Positions 35,301-48,000 are shown, counted from the stretch's first letter. The stretch is DNA of 64,000 nucleotides from Halichondria panicea (GCF_963675165.1 NC_087385.1:3596501-3660500), one strand, 5' to 3'. Translations and numbers: made by a program. The notes: generated from the sequence alone by a model not told the origin.

Positions 35301-37836
35301 TGACAGAACCATAGCACGTGCGCATTCAACCAAAAGAAGTTTATCACCATTATCCTATGTCTATACAAAACTTCCCCAGATAATTAATGGACCCACCTTT
35401 GCCCAGACCGACTTTGAGGGCAGCCATCCAGTGAGCCTGACTCTCCATGCTATCAGTCCGGAACTGGAGAATTTTACCATCTGAAATGAAGACCTGGAAA
35501 AAAGAAAGTTAAAGGAATGATAATTAATGCCAGTACTTGTTGTGACTGAGTCAACTACATGACTGTAGTTTTAGTGACGGACTCAACACGCTCACACAAT
35601 CTTGATTACCTGGAATATGCAGTCACGAAAGGAGCGGACAGTAACTAAATCCTCAAACGAGATCCTGTTCTTAGACATATGACGGTGCTGGTCATAAAGA
35701 ACGAGTTGGTGTGAGTAGGTATGACCTAGAGTGTCGGATGAAAGTGTGCATGACGTCAACAAAAATTGTGTAGACAATCATGCATGTAGGCGTAGGAAAG
35801 CTATATACATGATTTATTGTAGACATGCAGCTGTGAACCTACACAAAAGCCATTAGTGGGATATTTTACCTAAAGTTTGCAAACAGGGAAACTACAGTGC
35901 ATCATTGTGATGGGAAAAGCAAGTGTTAATGAATGGCAGTTTAGTGAGAATACAGTCACAGCTGTCTTAACAGGCTTCAGGCTTAATTTAAAACAGGATG
36001 CGCACACTGTCAACACTGAATAATGGTTACTTTGGTAGTCAGATTATTGGCATCCTGCATTACAAGAAAAGGCAGTTTTTGGAAGCTTTCTATATTGACA
36101 GATATCATAATCATTTAGCTAGCTCACATAATTATAGAAACGTCTCGTGCTGTTGAGAAGTGTTTCATACTCATACAATGGGGTATGTATGGATTCAGTT
36201 TGAGGGCACTCAAAGTAAGGGACATTCCTAGCTACATTGTAAATATCTATGCAACAAACAGATCAACAGCTGGCCATGGTTCATTAATTTGGTCAAATGG
36301 GGTGCATGGGAAAATAAAATAAAATATATTCATAGCCTAGTATTTGCACATGCACACACACACAAATCCCAACTCAACTGCACAACAGTTAAACGTCAGC
36401 TAAACATGTACGTGGCACACGAATTGCTTAAGGTACCACAGTATTGAGCACCACTATGCTATCCCGTAAGAGCTACTAGTCAACTTTATGTGTTGTTCAT
36501 AAGACACAAACAACCATTTACAAGGTATACGTGTAGGCGTACAATGGCCACCAAATAATGTACGTACTAGTTACATAATTAATTTTGTCACATACCTCCT
36601 GCTAATGAGCCAGGATCCAGGATCATCTCCACATATCGAGGTCGCCATGACAACTACATGTGCATACGTAAAGGAGGATACTGAATATTTATAAGCTGCG
36701 TGAAATTATTTTAGGAACAATGGTTGCATTAAACAAATGCACGGAGTCAACAAAACATACTCCGGTGGATCAAGAGGATGTATAACGAAGGAACATGCTA
36801 CATGTAGCCAGAGACTTCAATAATTACCGTATATCTTCTAATTTATCGGACAGCAAAAAATCATTATTTTGGAAATTGTCCGGGTATAATAGGAACATAT
36901 TTTTATAAGCATGCGAAGTGTACGGAATAATTAGAACAAGCAAGCAGCTGCATGCAAGCTAGCTAAGTTTAATAGAACAGTGTGCGACTGCACTAGCTAC
37001 ATGTATCTAAAACTAGCTACTCAAAGCTATCTAACTGCAGCACTCAGTCTTACCTGACGTATATGAATGTAACTCAACTTTTCAAGGTATTATTTATCCG
37101 GATATTTAGAACAAATGTAATATTAAAGCACTGGAGTGTCCGTTGTATTAGAACAACAAAAATTGCCCAAAAGAGTGTCCGGGGTAATTAGAAGTGTCCG
37201 ATAAATTAGAAGATATACAGTAATAGGTCCCCAAAATCGCTGGAAGGAACTTGTTGCCTTGGGCTCTTAGTTATTTAATTTTGGTTGTAGCAAGTAATTT
37301 GGACCCAGTGGCGGATCCAGGAAAAAGAAAAAAGGTTTTCCAACAGCGCGCAATTTTTGGAGAACGCCCATGCACTGTCCCAATGAACTAATCTGAACGT
37401 AAAAAAAGGGTACTGACATTCTTCTAGGATGTATTTCAACAAACTTCTTCACTAATAATATTGTTTCTGGCCTAGAGAGCTAGTTCCACAGTAATAGCCA
37501 CTTGTAGTGCTGTACTGTAACCTCAATAAATTGCTCACTCAGCCAAAAAAGCCTAGTCAGCAATAAAAGCAAAAGGGGGGGTTCAATGGAACCCCTCTGG
37601 ATCTTCCGGTAAGGCATACACATGCACACTACAGTGTACATGTACCGTCTTTCATCTAATTACAGTACCGCTCTAATAAAAGAACCACTATCAATTTCAT
37701 GTGGTTGTGCTAGTGATAGTGTGGGCGACCATAGCCAACCACCTATGGTCATTTGTCGTTTCACCTAGCTGACTATACTCACCCTGCATCTTTTGAGTAG
37801 CATTCCTTTGTGAAGGCATCTTTGCAGCTGATCCAT
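32358..37836 (-). CDS. PH + IRS-type PTB adaptor, DOK family, DOK7-like (937 aa)
   Basis: Exons: 37836-37783, 36653-36596, 35725-35610, 35493-35397, 34944-33700, 33601-32358 (938 codons). The short 5' exons rebuild a PH domain (residues about 6-105): HKGMLLKRCR, LSWRPRYVEM, SFEDLVTVRSF, SDGKILQFRTDSMESQAHW. It is followed directly by a PTB domain (about 108-215): HIFHVRVH, DRVLVLASPIN, AWDLNRVKAF, FIMEKKFINDCMQFLL. The close PH-PTB packing and GHIFHVRV / RVLVLA wording recall DOK7 more than DOK1-6. The long tail is disordered, with SH3/WW-type ligands (PAPPLPPPYTEDD, LPLPPRGI, RKPPVPKPRK) and many tyrosines (DVYIIP, CHYENDI, CLYDDVF) suited to SH2 docking. DOK proteins dock to activated receptor tyrosine kinases under the plasma membrane. 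Which DOK it is stays uncertain. Confidence 0.77.
36835..37222. mobile_element. 388-bp TIR element in DOK-like intron 1
   Basis: Begins TACCGTATATCTTCTAATTT then ATCGGACA, and ends TGTCCGATAAATTAGAAGAT then ATACAGTA. The interior repeats GTCCGG..AATTAGAAC blocks. No coding frame. The terminal TACCGTAT links it loosely to the other TACCGTA-ended elements of the window. Confidence 0.7.
37311..37612. repeat. GCGGATCCAG-ended inverted repeat
   Basis: GGCGGATCCAGGAAAAAG at the left and GTTCAATGGAACCCCTCTGG then ATCTTCCG at the right are imperfect inverted ends. They match the inner ends of the nested repeat near 16091-16333, indicating a dispersed family. Confidence 0.45.
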
Positions 37837-38215
37837 TCTATTGAACAAAATAACCCTACATATAGATCTAAATGTGATTATTAAAACAGTAGATAACAGA
37901 ATAGTATACACAGGTACAGGTATAGATATATCTACCTAGCCCCCATAAATAAATGTAGACTATCATCATAATTATTAACTCACTGTTTCGTCCAAGAAAG
38001 TTAATTCATAGATCCAAACTTTACCACTATGGTACGTTGGTTAGGTACTCGCCTATAAATATATAATTACCATCTGATCGTGTGTTTAGCTCATTAGCCA
38101 CACCTTCTCTATTGACACTTTCGAAAAGTCACCGCATGTTAAATCCCATACACTATAATTATACTACATGTACCTGCTTTATAATAATTATAAAAAATTA
38201 TAAACACACAACAGT
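37837..38215. other. Spacer between the DOK-like gene and AOX
   Basis: AT-rich, holding the DOK-like promoter and the AOX 3' UTR. Nothing else is recognised. Confidence 0.5.
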
Positions 38216-41200
38216 TTAGAAAATAAACTGGCTGGAGTTGACCAAACAAGCAGTCTGAATAGCCTCGACTGTAGCAGGTCCCACTGTAGAGAGGAAAGGT
38301 GCAATGTATCCTCATACATACTATGGAGCATACCAAGAGGGAAATAGTCAGTATTCCCAGCATCTTGTCTAGCACTCTCGATGGCCCTCTTGGCAGCAAA
38401 CAGCACAGAGCAGCTCATACACTGAGGCGGCTCTCCAGAGGCTGCAAGTACCTCTCACAACACAAACACATTCGATGTACACACATACCTTTGGAGCTAA
38501 GGATGCCGACAGGATTAGGAGTATTCTCGAGGAGTTTGACTCGAAAATCAATAGGAATGTCTTTAGAGGAGGGAGGCTTGTACTCCTGCAGAAGGTGGGT
38601 ACGTGAGGGTGCTGTGCATGAGTCATACATGCATGTACAGTATGTGGGCTTACCCAGGTATTGTGAGTGAGCAGCTGTCCAGAGTCTTCATCGTAGAGAA
38701 CCCTTTCTGTGAGCCAGTAGCCAAGACCCATCACAAATGCCCCCTCAACTTGGCCAATGTCTATATCTGGATTGATGCTCTGTCCGCAGTCGTAAAGAAT
38801 GTCCACCCTCAGAATCTGTGTTTCTCCAGTCAGAACATCCACCTCAACCTCAGACACTGCCGTCCCCCATGTGTTGTACACATAGTAGCTTGGGATATTT
38901 TCATTCACACTGAAGAAAACATCCCATAACATTGTGTGCATGATTGGTTCGCCAAGCTCACAAGAATCTTGCCGACAAGTCAATCCCCTCAGAGTAGCAC
39001 TTCTTAACGAGGTCCGGCCATGAGAGGTCCGGATTCTTCACACGGATGGGCTGAATCCTACCATTTAGTACACCACAAGCATTTTTTGTACCCTTTCGTG
39101 GGTGTGTGTACAAACAGGTGAAAATAGCCCATTACGGTATACCGGTACCCATATTATGTAATCAAGAAAATATTACTCTTTGGAGCTTACCAAACAGTTG
39201 AGTTCACTTCCAATGCTTCCCCCTGTTCCTGCAGCATTCGAATTGGTGAGAGAGTTGGTTGGTTTGATCTTCACAAAGCCTATGGGCACTCCCAACACTT
39301 TAGCAGCCACCTGAGCCACCTACACAGGTTGATAATACAGTGTAGAGTAACCAAGGTGCACAGTATACAACTTCACAAATTATAATTAGGGCAGACTTGG
39401 TGTGACTGTCTTGATAGCTAGCAATTATTATTCGGATAAGCACTTAATTTCTAGTGAGAGATACGTCACGTATATATAGTAGAAAGTGACTCACAACTTT
39501 TCAAGTGACACAGAATCAACTACGTACATTTAAGCACATGATCTACTCCAGAGACATGTTAAATATGTCACACGTATCTCACCTTAGTGTTGATTCCCTG
39601 CCCAATCTCAACTCCACCGTGAGCTATGGCCACTGTGCCATCATCAGCATATATACTGACCAGGACTGTGTATGGTGAACCATTCCAAGCTATTCCGAAC
39701 CTCAGAGGCATCATCGTCAGTCCACGTTTACGCCAGCGATTGCCCTGCATATACGTACATGTAAGTTTGCCTTTTTGTTTGCAAAGACTCGCCTTGTTGT
39801 AAGCAGCCACTTCAGTCTTCCGACTCTCAACATCAGCAGACTGGTAGAGCTCTGACGCATAATGACATAAATTGTGCATTACTCAAACCTTTGAACTTAC
39901 GATCCCAAACAGCTGAGATGTTGCAGTACTTGAGAGGATAGCCTCGCGGAGTTACCATGCCTTGCTTGTAGAGGTTGGCCCTCTTGACATTCTCCACCAC
40001 TAGACCTTGGGAGCGAGCCACGTGGTCGATCATACTCTCCATGATGAAGATGGCAGGTAAAGTGCCTACAGTATAGGCAATAGAGCAATCCATGTTCAAA
40101 GGATTAATACTCACCTGGCGATCGACAATAAGTGTTCGCGTGAGTGTTTGTCTTGCACGCTCTAGTGGTTATTTCCCAGTTAGGACAGTGGTAGGCTATA
40201 GCAATTTAATACCCAATGAAACAGTGAAGCCATTCAATTTTTCTAATCACCATTGTCAATATGGTCTGCTGCCACCGAGAGGTAGTTGTCATTTGGGTTC
40301 CAGCCACAGTCAGTGTACACAGTCACCTTGACACCATTCAAAATACCATCCTTACTGAAGCCAATCTACCAGTAACATAGCAATTATCTTAAACGTATAA
40401 GGTGTTTGAATGTCTTACCTGGTAGGTAGCGAGGTAAGGAAACCTCTTGCCAACCAGCTTCATGTTGGTTTCTAGGTCCATGTGCATCTTCACAGGTCTG
40501 CAAAATATAGGACACACTGAGTGACATCGGTTTTAAAGTGCTACGTTCCATTATTGTGTGGATGATTGGATGGGCAACCACCTTTAAACTTAGAGCAGCA
40601 CTAAAAATATAAAATCTCCCAAAAACTACAACGTTTTAATAAACTAGCTAGAATGTTGAGACACAAATAAGTCCATAGCCTTTTGTTACATCGATCTTTG
40701 TAGCTCGAGACTAGCCTTGTTTCCGGCCCGACTCCTCTTTAGCGGAATAGAGAAAAGTTAGGCCAGGAACAAGGCTAGCTTGAGACTGACCATCAATCAT
40801 CTGATAACTGATAACTACAGAATAATCACTTACCTACGTGAGGCATGAGCACCAACTGCACACGCAGCTGCAACCATGTTTGCTCTTGTTAGTTTGGATC
40901 CGTATGCTCCACCTACTCTCTTGATGGAGACATCTACGGAGCTGGCACCAACCCCCAAGACCCCGGCTACTGCGGCCTGCACATTATCTATCCACTGGGT
41001 AGCACTGTAAACAGCATAGCCCTCCTCAAGTGGAACAACCACAGCTGTCTGCGTCTCCATGGTGAAGTGGTACTGACTACCACAAGATATCTGACCAGAA
41101 ATCACATGATCCGAGTTCTGAATGGCAGCTGTACAGACATCAAGTACGTATAACAGTTTTTTTACAAGGGAAACGCCAACTTACTGGTGGGGTCTCCGAC

Positions 41201-44200
41201 AGTGGTGGTCTCCTTTGAGGGGGTGGTGAAGAAGGAATTACTGCGAATGGCATCCTCCAAATTAAGGATTGGCTTTCCTTGACTATGATATTGCATCGTC
41301 ACTGCCGCTGCAATCTGATTGGCCTGTTCCTGAGTGTCTGTGGAGACTGGGGTGATACATGTGAATGAGATGGTATGGCTTACCAGCAAGGACCAATCCT
41401 ACTGCTTGACCAGCGTACTGAGACACCCTGTTAATATCAAGAAACAACTGCACAGAAAGCATCAAAGACACAATACAATCACTAGCAGTAATGAGACCAC
41501 TCACTTCTTCTGGCATGATGGTGGAGTTAGGAGAGACAAAAGTGTTCTTGCCCGGAATGTCAGAAGCTTTTAGGACCTGCACAAAACCTGGCATACCTTC
41601 TGCTTTGCTGGTGTCCATGGCTGTTACTGTAGCATTAGCCTGTAGAGCATATTCGGAGATTTTGATAACGTATTTTGTAACTCGATGATCAGGTGTTTTA
41701 AGAAATGCATGACCAAGAAAACGTGGCTAGAAGCATATGGATGCAATAGAAGCTTTTAGTTGTACGTGCATTTCGACTGTTGAGCAGTTACATGGAATGC
41801 ACAGACAGACAAACTTACACACACACATGCGCACGCGCGCGCGCAAATACAATGAGCTTATAACTAGGCGGCTATGCCCTAGGACATAAAAATAAACAAT
41901 CATGCACCTGAGTAGTGAGAATAAAAGCAGCGGCTAACTGGTTGGGTAGAGGGGGGATGTCAGATGTATACTGCGCCTCACCTGAAGCCTGCAATGAGAC
42001 ACAGGTGAGCTATAGCTAGGCCCAGAGAGTGAGAGTGTGTGCTGTACCTGAAGAGACGCTGTGAGTTTAGGCAGGGGTTTACTGATGGGGTACTCAGTAG
42101 GGTTAGACGAGTAGGTCTGGTTGCCCGACGACACAGGTCGCACGTACGGAGCAGCTGCAGACGCCACTACTTGAGAAAGGTGTCCAGGGATAGCCTCCAG
42201 GTAGAACTTTAGGGGATGTAGTCATAGTAAGGTGGGTGTGACGGTCACTTACCTTGTAGAAAAGGTTGATTGCCAGACTCTTTCTGTAGTCTGGTGATGC
42301 TGCTCCTGGGGGTGAGTTGGGGACCAACTCCTTGCTCAGAACCTCCAAAGCACCTTTACACACGTACACAACAATCTTTGTGTACAGCTGCTAATCTGCT
42401 GACCTACCTTTGAGAGTGTTGGGATCCAGAAGGCTCTTGCCATTGAGGAAGACAGAAGTTGAAGCACCTTCCACCTACATGTATTGAGGAAGACAAAAGT
42501 TGAAGCACCCTCCACCTCCACACACACACACACACTCAATAGGGCACAAAGACGAGCGAAATGCTTACAGCATGGGTGTCAATTCCTCCGAACACGAGTG
42601 CGGGAGGTGTTTTGACTGTGAAACTGTTAGAAGAGTCCACTTGGGCAGAGAAAGCTGCATTCACATAGGCGTGGGCATTCTAAAGGAGGGGTATCAATGA
42701 CAATTGAATTCATATATACTCAAAGCTACCTCTGCTCTTGGCATAATTTTGTAGCTCCTGAAAACCATGTCAGACCCACCAACTGGAATGTCCATGAACA
42801 ATATCATCTGCACACAATTTTCAACGTGTGATACACCCAAGGAAACAAAGAATAAAATGTCTAATGCTCATCAGTAATGACACAAATTTGGCAATTTCCA
42901 TCAACAGTGGACTATGCAAGTACTCACATGTTAAATATACCTGTTTGCTCATGTCTTGCTTCAAGAAAGTCCACAAGTCAACAGCAGTGTATTTGTCATT
43001 GGAGAAGCCTTGTGAGGAGAAAGCAAAATATTGTCAGCCTGCCATAGCATTACCACTCACCGAGAGCAATGGAGGCCCCAGCGGCAACCATAATGGTAAA
43101 AACGTCAGAGGGAAAGTTGTCATGGTCATGGGTGAGCATAAGGTTGCCGGCCCAGGAGCCAACGTTCCTTACAGGGACATTGGCAATCTTGAGGAGGTGT
43201 TTTGCCAGATGCTGAAAGACGGGTGACTGGTGGATCGTCAGCTGAGCTAGGAGCACTGCCAGAGGCACTCCTGCTCCCACTCTCATCCCCTCGGCAGTCA
43301 CCTGAGGGGTCCGGTTAGGGGTGGTCTAGGGAGGGGGTATGGCTTACCGTCACTTGGTTGAGCTCAGGAACAGCCTTCACATCAATATACACATCAAAAT
43401 TCTCAGGGACCTTGAATACACCTGCAAGACATACTCACATCTATCACTATACATGTACAAGAAACAGCAACAATAAGTACAAGGAAGTGCTAGCAGATAA
43501 ATTCCAACACCTATACTCACACTCACCTCTTCCAGTGTCTCCACAGAGCAGCTTGATGGTCTTACTACTCTGGGTAGCCTCACTAAAGACACTGGCCAGC
43601 TCAAAGAGAGAAACTGGGCGGTACCACTGACCCTCATCAGACCTCATACCCCCAACCACCTTCTCCTTGCGACACACATTTCCACCATTAAGATCCTGCA
43701 TTGGTACAATGGCTACTGAGCTGAAAGGGTGCATGGGTGTGGATGCTCACCTCTATGTCCACACATGCAACGCCACAATCATTGTGTGCAGCCTTCTCTG
43801 AGGCAAAAGACTTCATGGCATCCAGGATAGATCGGTAGCCAGTGCAGCGACACAGATTACCGTCAAAGTTATCTTCCACCTCTTGTTTGCTGGGGTCTGG
43901 TTTGGCCTTCAACAAACTGCAGCAATTGTGTGTTGGTGACTAATTAAAAATCAAATATTTTGCCTGAAAGGTTTAGACTTTGGAGGCTCATAACTTTATA
44001 TGTATATTGGTAACGTCTTTTTTATTTCCAGCGACCAATTATAGTGGCGCACAAAATTAATGCGTAAACAAGAATTTCAGTTTGGAGAACGTAGAGTAAT
44101 AGTAGCCGTTCCATGAGGCCATAATGATACAATTGACTGGTTATTCCTAAGAGCCAGCAAAAACTAATTCCAGAATTTACAGGCACAAATTGAAATTGTT

Positions 44201-44774
44201 TGTACCTGGTGCTTCTATTTGGGTGGCACTTAATGAAAAAAGACGGTAAGATCTTTGATCTTTCACCATGCGTACCTGTACATGGACATGACAAAGCCAG
44301 GAGTGCAATATCCGCACTGACTAGCGTTTAACTCTGCCACCTTAGACTGAATTGGGTGGAACCCTCGTTTGGAGCTGTGGAATGAAAGTTATATCACATG
44401 CTAAAGTGAGTCTCCCATCTTACTCCCCAATGCCCTCCACAGTCGTTATGGCCCATCCATCCACGGAGTACAATGGACACAGACACTGGGAGGTACGGTA
44501 TGTTGATCATTTAATCTAGTTAATAATGAGAGCTCACTGAGTTGATGGCGACAGTTTTGGTGCTGTTAGAGACAAGATCTGGCATGGTTGCAGTAACAAC
44601 ACAGCAGCCACAGCCACCCTCTGCACACATCCTCTTTGTTCCTGAGAGCCCTGGCTGCAAGCGCAACCACTCGTTCAGAGTTAACCTAGGACTGGCATTG
44701 TCCACGATCACAGCACGCCCATTCAGGGAGAACGACACAGAGGTCTTAGGTAATACACTACTGGCAGCTCCCAT
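38216..44774 (-). CDS. AOX: Aldehyde oxidase / xanthine dehydrogenase family molybdoenzyme (1266 aa)
   Basis: Thirty exons: 44774-44538, 44485-44424, 44374-44276, 43916-43751, 43695-43527, 43421-43348, 43301-43061, 43008-42941, 42807-42730, 42679-42569, 42474-42408, 42353-42253, 42206-42048, 41988-41908, 41639-41505, 41447-41384, 41337-41185, 41128-40834, 40497-40419, 40365-40251, 40195-40115, 40065-39901, 39851-39793, 39744-39583, 39319-39191, 39092-38962, 38909-38654, 38585-38489, 38432-38334, 38283-38216. Order: [2Fe-2S] I (C50, C55, C58, C80), [2Fe-2S] II (C120, C123, C155, C157), FAD region ([20 protein letters not shown]), molybdopterin domains ([29 protein letters not shown]). The catalytic Glu sits in KGEPP. 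XDH's substrate Glu is replaced ([10 protein letters not shown], Leu for Glu) while the Arg remains (TYCRSPG), favouring aldehyde oxidase over xanthine dehydrogenase. These enzymes hydroxylate aldehydes or N-heterocycles in the cytosol. A few splice sites (38.96-39.3 kb) are less certain. Confidence 0.92.
39745..39792 (-). other. AOX: 48-bp GC-AG intron, or in-frame 16-codon insertion, in AOX
   Basis: Exon 23 ends AACAAG and the next bases are GCGAGT; exon 24 begins after ATGCAG. Removing 48 bases with a GC donor gives [12 protein letters not shown], which aligns with the family (FNKENCWKKRGL in human XDH as recalled) without a gap. The 48 bases are a multiple of three and lack stops, so leaving them in would add 16 residues ([16 protein letters not shown]). 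Splicing is preferred because of the clean alignment. Confidence 0.65.
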
Positions 44775-45021
44775 ATCACACTGCTCCTAGATCCTAGATC
44801 CTGTCTTTAGCTAGCTCTACGTGCTACAATGCAATGTAGCTAGCTAGCAGTACAGTCTTTGGACCCAGCACTCTAACTTGGCATTGGTATGAATCGTTAA
44901 AGGGCAATGTTGCAGCACTAAAACCTCATCACGTGCAACCTTGACAGACATCTTGTCCACGTTTTTTCAAGATCATCGCAACATTAACAGTTCACAAGAG
45001 AGTCTACCTAAGGTAGTTACC
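44775..45021. promoter_or_regulatory. Bidirectional promoter region of AOX (-) and FNBP4 (+)
   Basis: Only 247 bases separate the divergent start codons. It contains repeated GCTAGCTAG-type sequence and no TATA box. Both transcripts should start here. Confidence 0.6.
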
Positions 45022-48000
45022 ATGGGCAGGAATAAAGCTACAGCACGTAGGACGCCTAGTAAAAAGCTAAAAGAATCAAGCAACGGTAAGTTATACATCA
45101 TTACAACATAACACTCTGTGAAAGAGTCATAAACCACTGTCCATTTATCAGGTTCGAGTTCGCAAACACCCTTTGTTGACCCATACCGCCAAACTGCTGT
45201 ACAGCTGCCCACTACATGTGAGTGTAAACTGGTGTACGTTTATATATTAAAGCCCTCCCCACCAACACAAATCAATCAGCTCTACAGTATGTGCATAGAT
45301 AGTAATATTTCCGGAGCAAATACAGAGGCTGCTACTACAGAAGTGAGTATTAGTAATGAGCATGTAAAATTTACTCAAACAAAACGAATGCACAGAGTGA
45401 CTTGGTGAACAAGACTGATCCCAAATATACTATCTATGGTATGTGCTTTATATGCATACCATCTCTGAAAGATCTATGTACTTCTGCCAGTATGATGGTA
45501 AGCCTATGGTTGGGTACCTTTACCCTCTATGCTCCGCTCCTCACACTACTTGTACAGTATATCAGAAACCATTTTTTCCGGTGGCAGCCTTTTGGGTACC
45601 GGTAAGTGTTCGTAACACCCTGTGTTGCATATGTCCTCCATCCCTCTGTTGAGTACATGCTGTGTTCTACAGATAAGGAGTCTGAAGGCAGTGAAGAGAG
45701 CACTGAAGCTAAGACAAAGTTAAAGGATCTTTTGGATGTCAGTTGTGTGTGTCAATGTAATGTAATATACAATGTAGGTGTAGATCTACACTTGCCTCAA
45801 CTGAGTCTACACTTGCCTCAACTGAGTTGTAGATTATAATTATACCTCTTATTCCACTGTGCCAGTATCCACTAATCATTACCCTTCCTCGTCGTCAGGG
45901 AATCATCGCTGTGAGCAGCAAGTACTCCATGGATGATGAACCTATGAACACCGAGCAGGAAACAGCCAAGGATTTAACTGCACATGCTGCAATGGTATGT
46001 ACTGTATAACTGTATAACCTTTGTACTCTCAGTGTATTTCGTTTATAATTATTTTCTATTATCCTACAGCTTGAATCGTGTGCGACGGACCCAGAAACGA
46101 AAGAAGCAGTGAAGCCTGAGGAACTAACATTTTGGAAGCAAGTCACCGATCCCAAATCAAACCATACGTACTACTGGAACCCCAGAACGAACCAGGTGTC
46201 ATGGACTCTCCCTGACAACGGAGTCATTGCTGATAACACTCCTGATAACCCCGTTCCAGAAGACACTAGCATGGAACCGGAAGCGGACAATCCATACGCT
46301 GATTACTATGCCTACTACAAGCAGTTTTATGGTAAAACTGATACAGAAGCTTCAAATACAGAAGAGGATGATGAAATTGCTGAAAGCAAAACAGATGATG
46401 AAAGTGCTAAAAGCAAGACTGATATACAAAGTGATTTGGTGAATAAGACCGGGCCAAAACCACTGTCTACAAAGAAGGATGGTGACCCAGCTACGGAGAT
46501 AATTATTGGCCCTCTTCTACCGCCCTCTCACGTACCCAAGGATGCACAGTCACATGTGACTGAGGAGGGTGATGTTACTGCAAGGCCAGGGCTGAAAAGA
46601 AAAGCTTGCTCAGAGGAGGATACTGAAGGCTTAACAAATAACAGCCTTGATCCTGTATCCAAAAAGCAACGCCTCAAGTCTAAGGCTGTTGGTGCTGCCA
46701 AGAAGAACCTTTCTCCCCAAATCAAACTGAGTCCACAGGCAGAGCAAGCATTAAGAGTGGGTTGTCAACTTGTCGTGTATTTAATGTACATGTACATGTG
46801 ATATGCACTGTTATTTGGTATACTTGCAATACATCCACCTTGTTATTGTTTCAGTATGATGATCGTTGTTTTTGCAGTTCCAGGTATCAAACATGGCTGA
46901 TCAGCTCACTCGCAAGCTAGGCTACCTGCATGTGACCAACGAAGGGCTTTCTGATGTACAGCTGCTCAGCATTCAGCTACATGTATGTATTTGTGCACAT
47001 GTGTATCTTATCAGTGCAAACCACAAAAAATGTTCTGTAACAACAAAAGGTCACCTTTATTTGTCCCTACAGACTCGACTCTCAGACTGGAAAGAGGGTG
47101 GTATCAACTCAAAGTTCATGCTCTCAAAGCTCAGATCCTTTGCAGTCTCACTACAGGAGTACGAGCAGTCTGCAGCTCCTGAAGGCTGGAAAGTCGTTTG
47201 GGACAGGTGCCGACAGCCATTATACTGCATTTGTATTGCTGTTTGTAGTATGGCTATAAATTGTACTGTGGTTTATTTTACTAGCTTTTACTTGTTGTAT
47301 ATATATGACCATGCACAGCTCCTCGTGTCGCTACCAGTACCACAATCTATCCACTGGGGAGACCACCTGGGAATATCCCACTCAACTAGCAGGTACACAA
47401 CAACAACCATGCACCAGCCACACTTCTCACAAGTACTGTAATGTGTACTTGTAAACTCAGAGTACTTGCCTTTTTCACCTGCAGACTCACATGAGATTTC
47501 AGGTCAAGAGGACAGCTCTGACAATGAAGAGTTTCCATTGGTCACCCCTGCTGCTCAACCAACCACGTTAAATGTTTCCCTTAGCAACCAACTTCCTACA
47601 AGTGATGAGCCGAACGTCAACCTACCTCCTGCAATGGAACCAACTAGGCTAAGTCAGCTTGTGACCACAGCAGAGGTTAGCAGCACTCCACCAGGACCAC
47701 CCCCAATAGAGCCGACCCCTGACCGTAAAGGAGAGTGTACTCCCAAAGTACAACCCACTGTGAGACATAGCAAGGCATGTCTAGCTTTTAGTACATGTAC
47801 ATGTAAAGTATGTTGTCATTGCTAGTGCAAATTTTACTGTACTTGAGTATGACGTACTGCAGTACTGGTTGTTTACGTGTACCGTTATTGTTCAATTCCC
47901 TGCTCCTACAGCCCCCTTCCCCATCCACCAAAAGTGAGCTCACCTTGCAGAAGGTTCGACAGAAGCTCTATCCCGGTCTACGCCCACAACGTTCTAGAGA

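Noticed and set aside
42426-42520. Tandem duplication at the AOX exon 11 acceptor as a second exon copy
   Set aside because: About 40 bases (GAGGAAGACA..GTTGAAGCAC..CCACC) are repeated, but only the inner copy continues into the conserved exon; the outer copy is intronic and too short to be an exon.
38216-44774. Calling the molybdoenzyme xanthine dehydrogenase
   Set aside because: The substrate-binding Glu of the GGGFGGKE motif is Leu and the Arg loop is RSPG, which fit aldehyde oxidases better.
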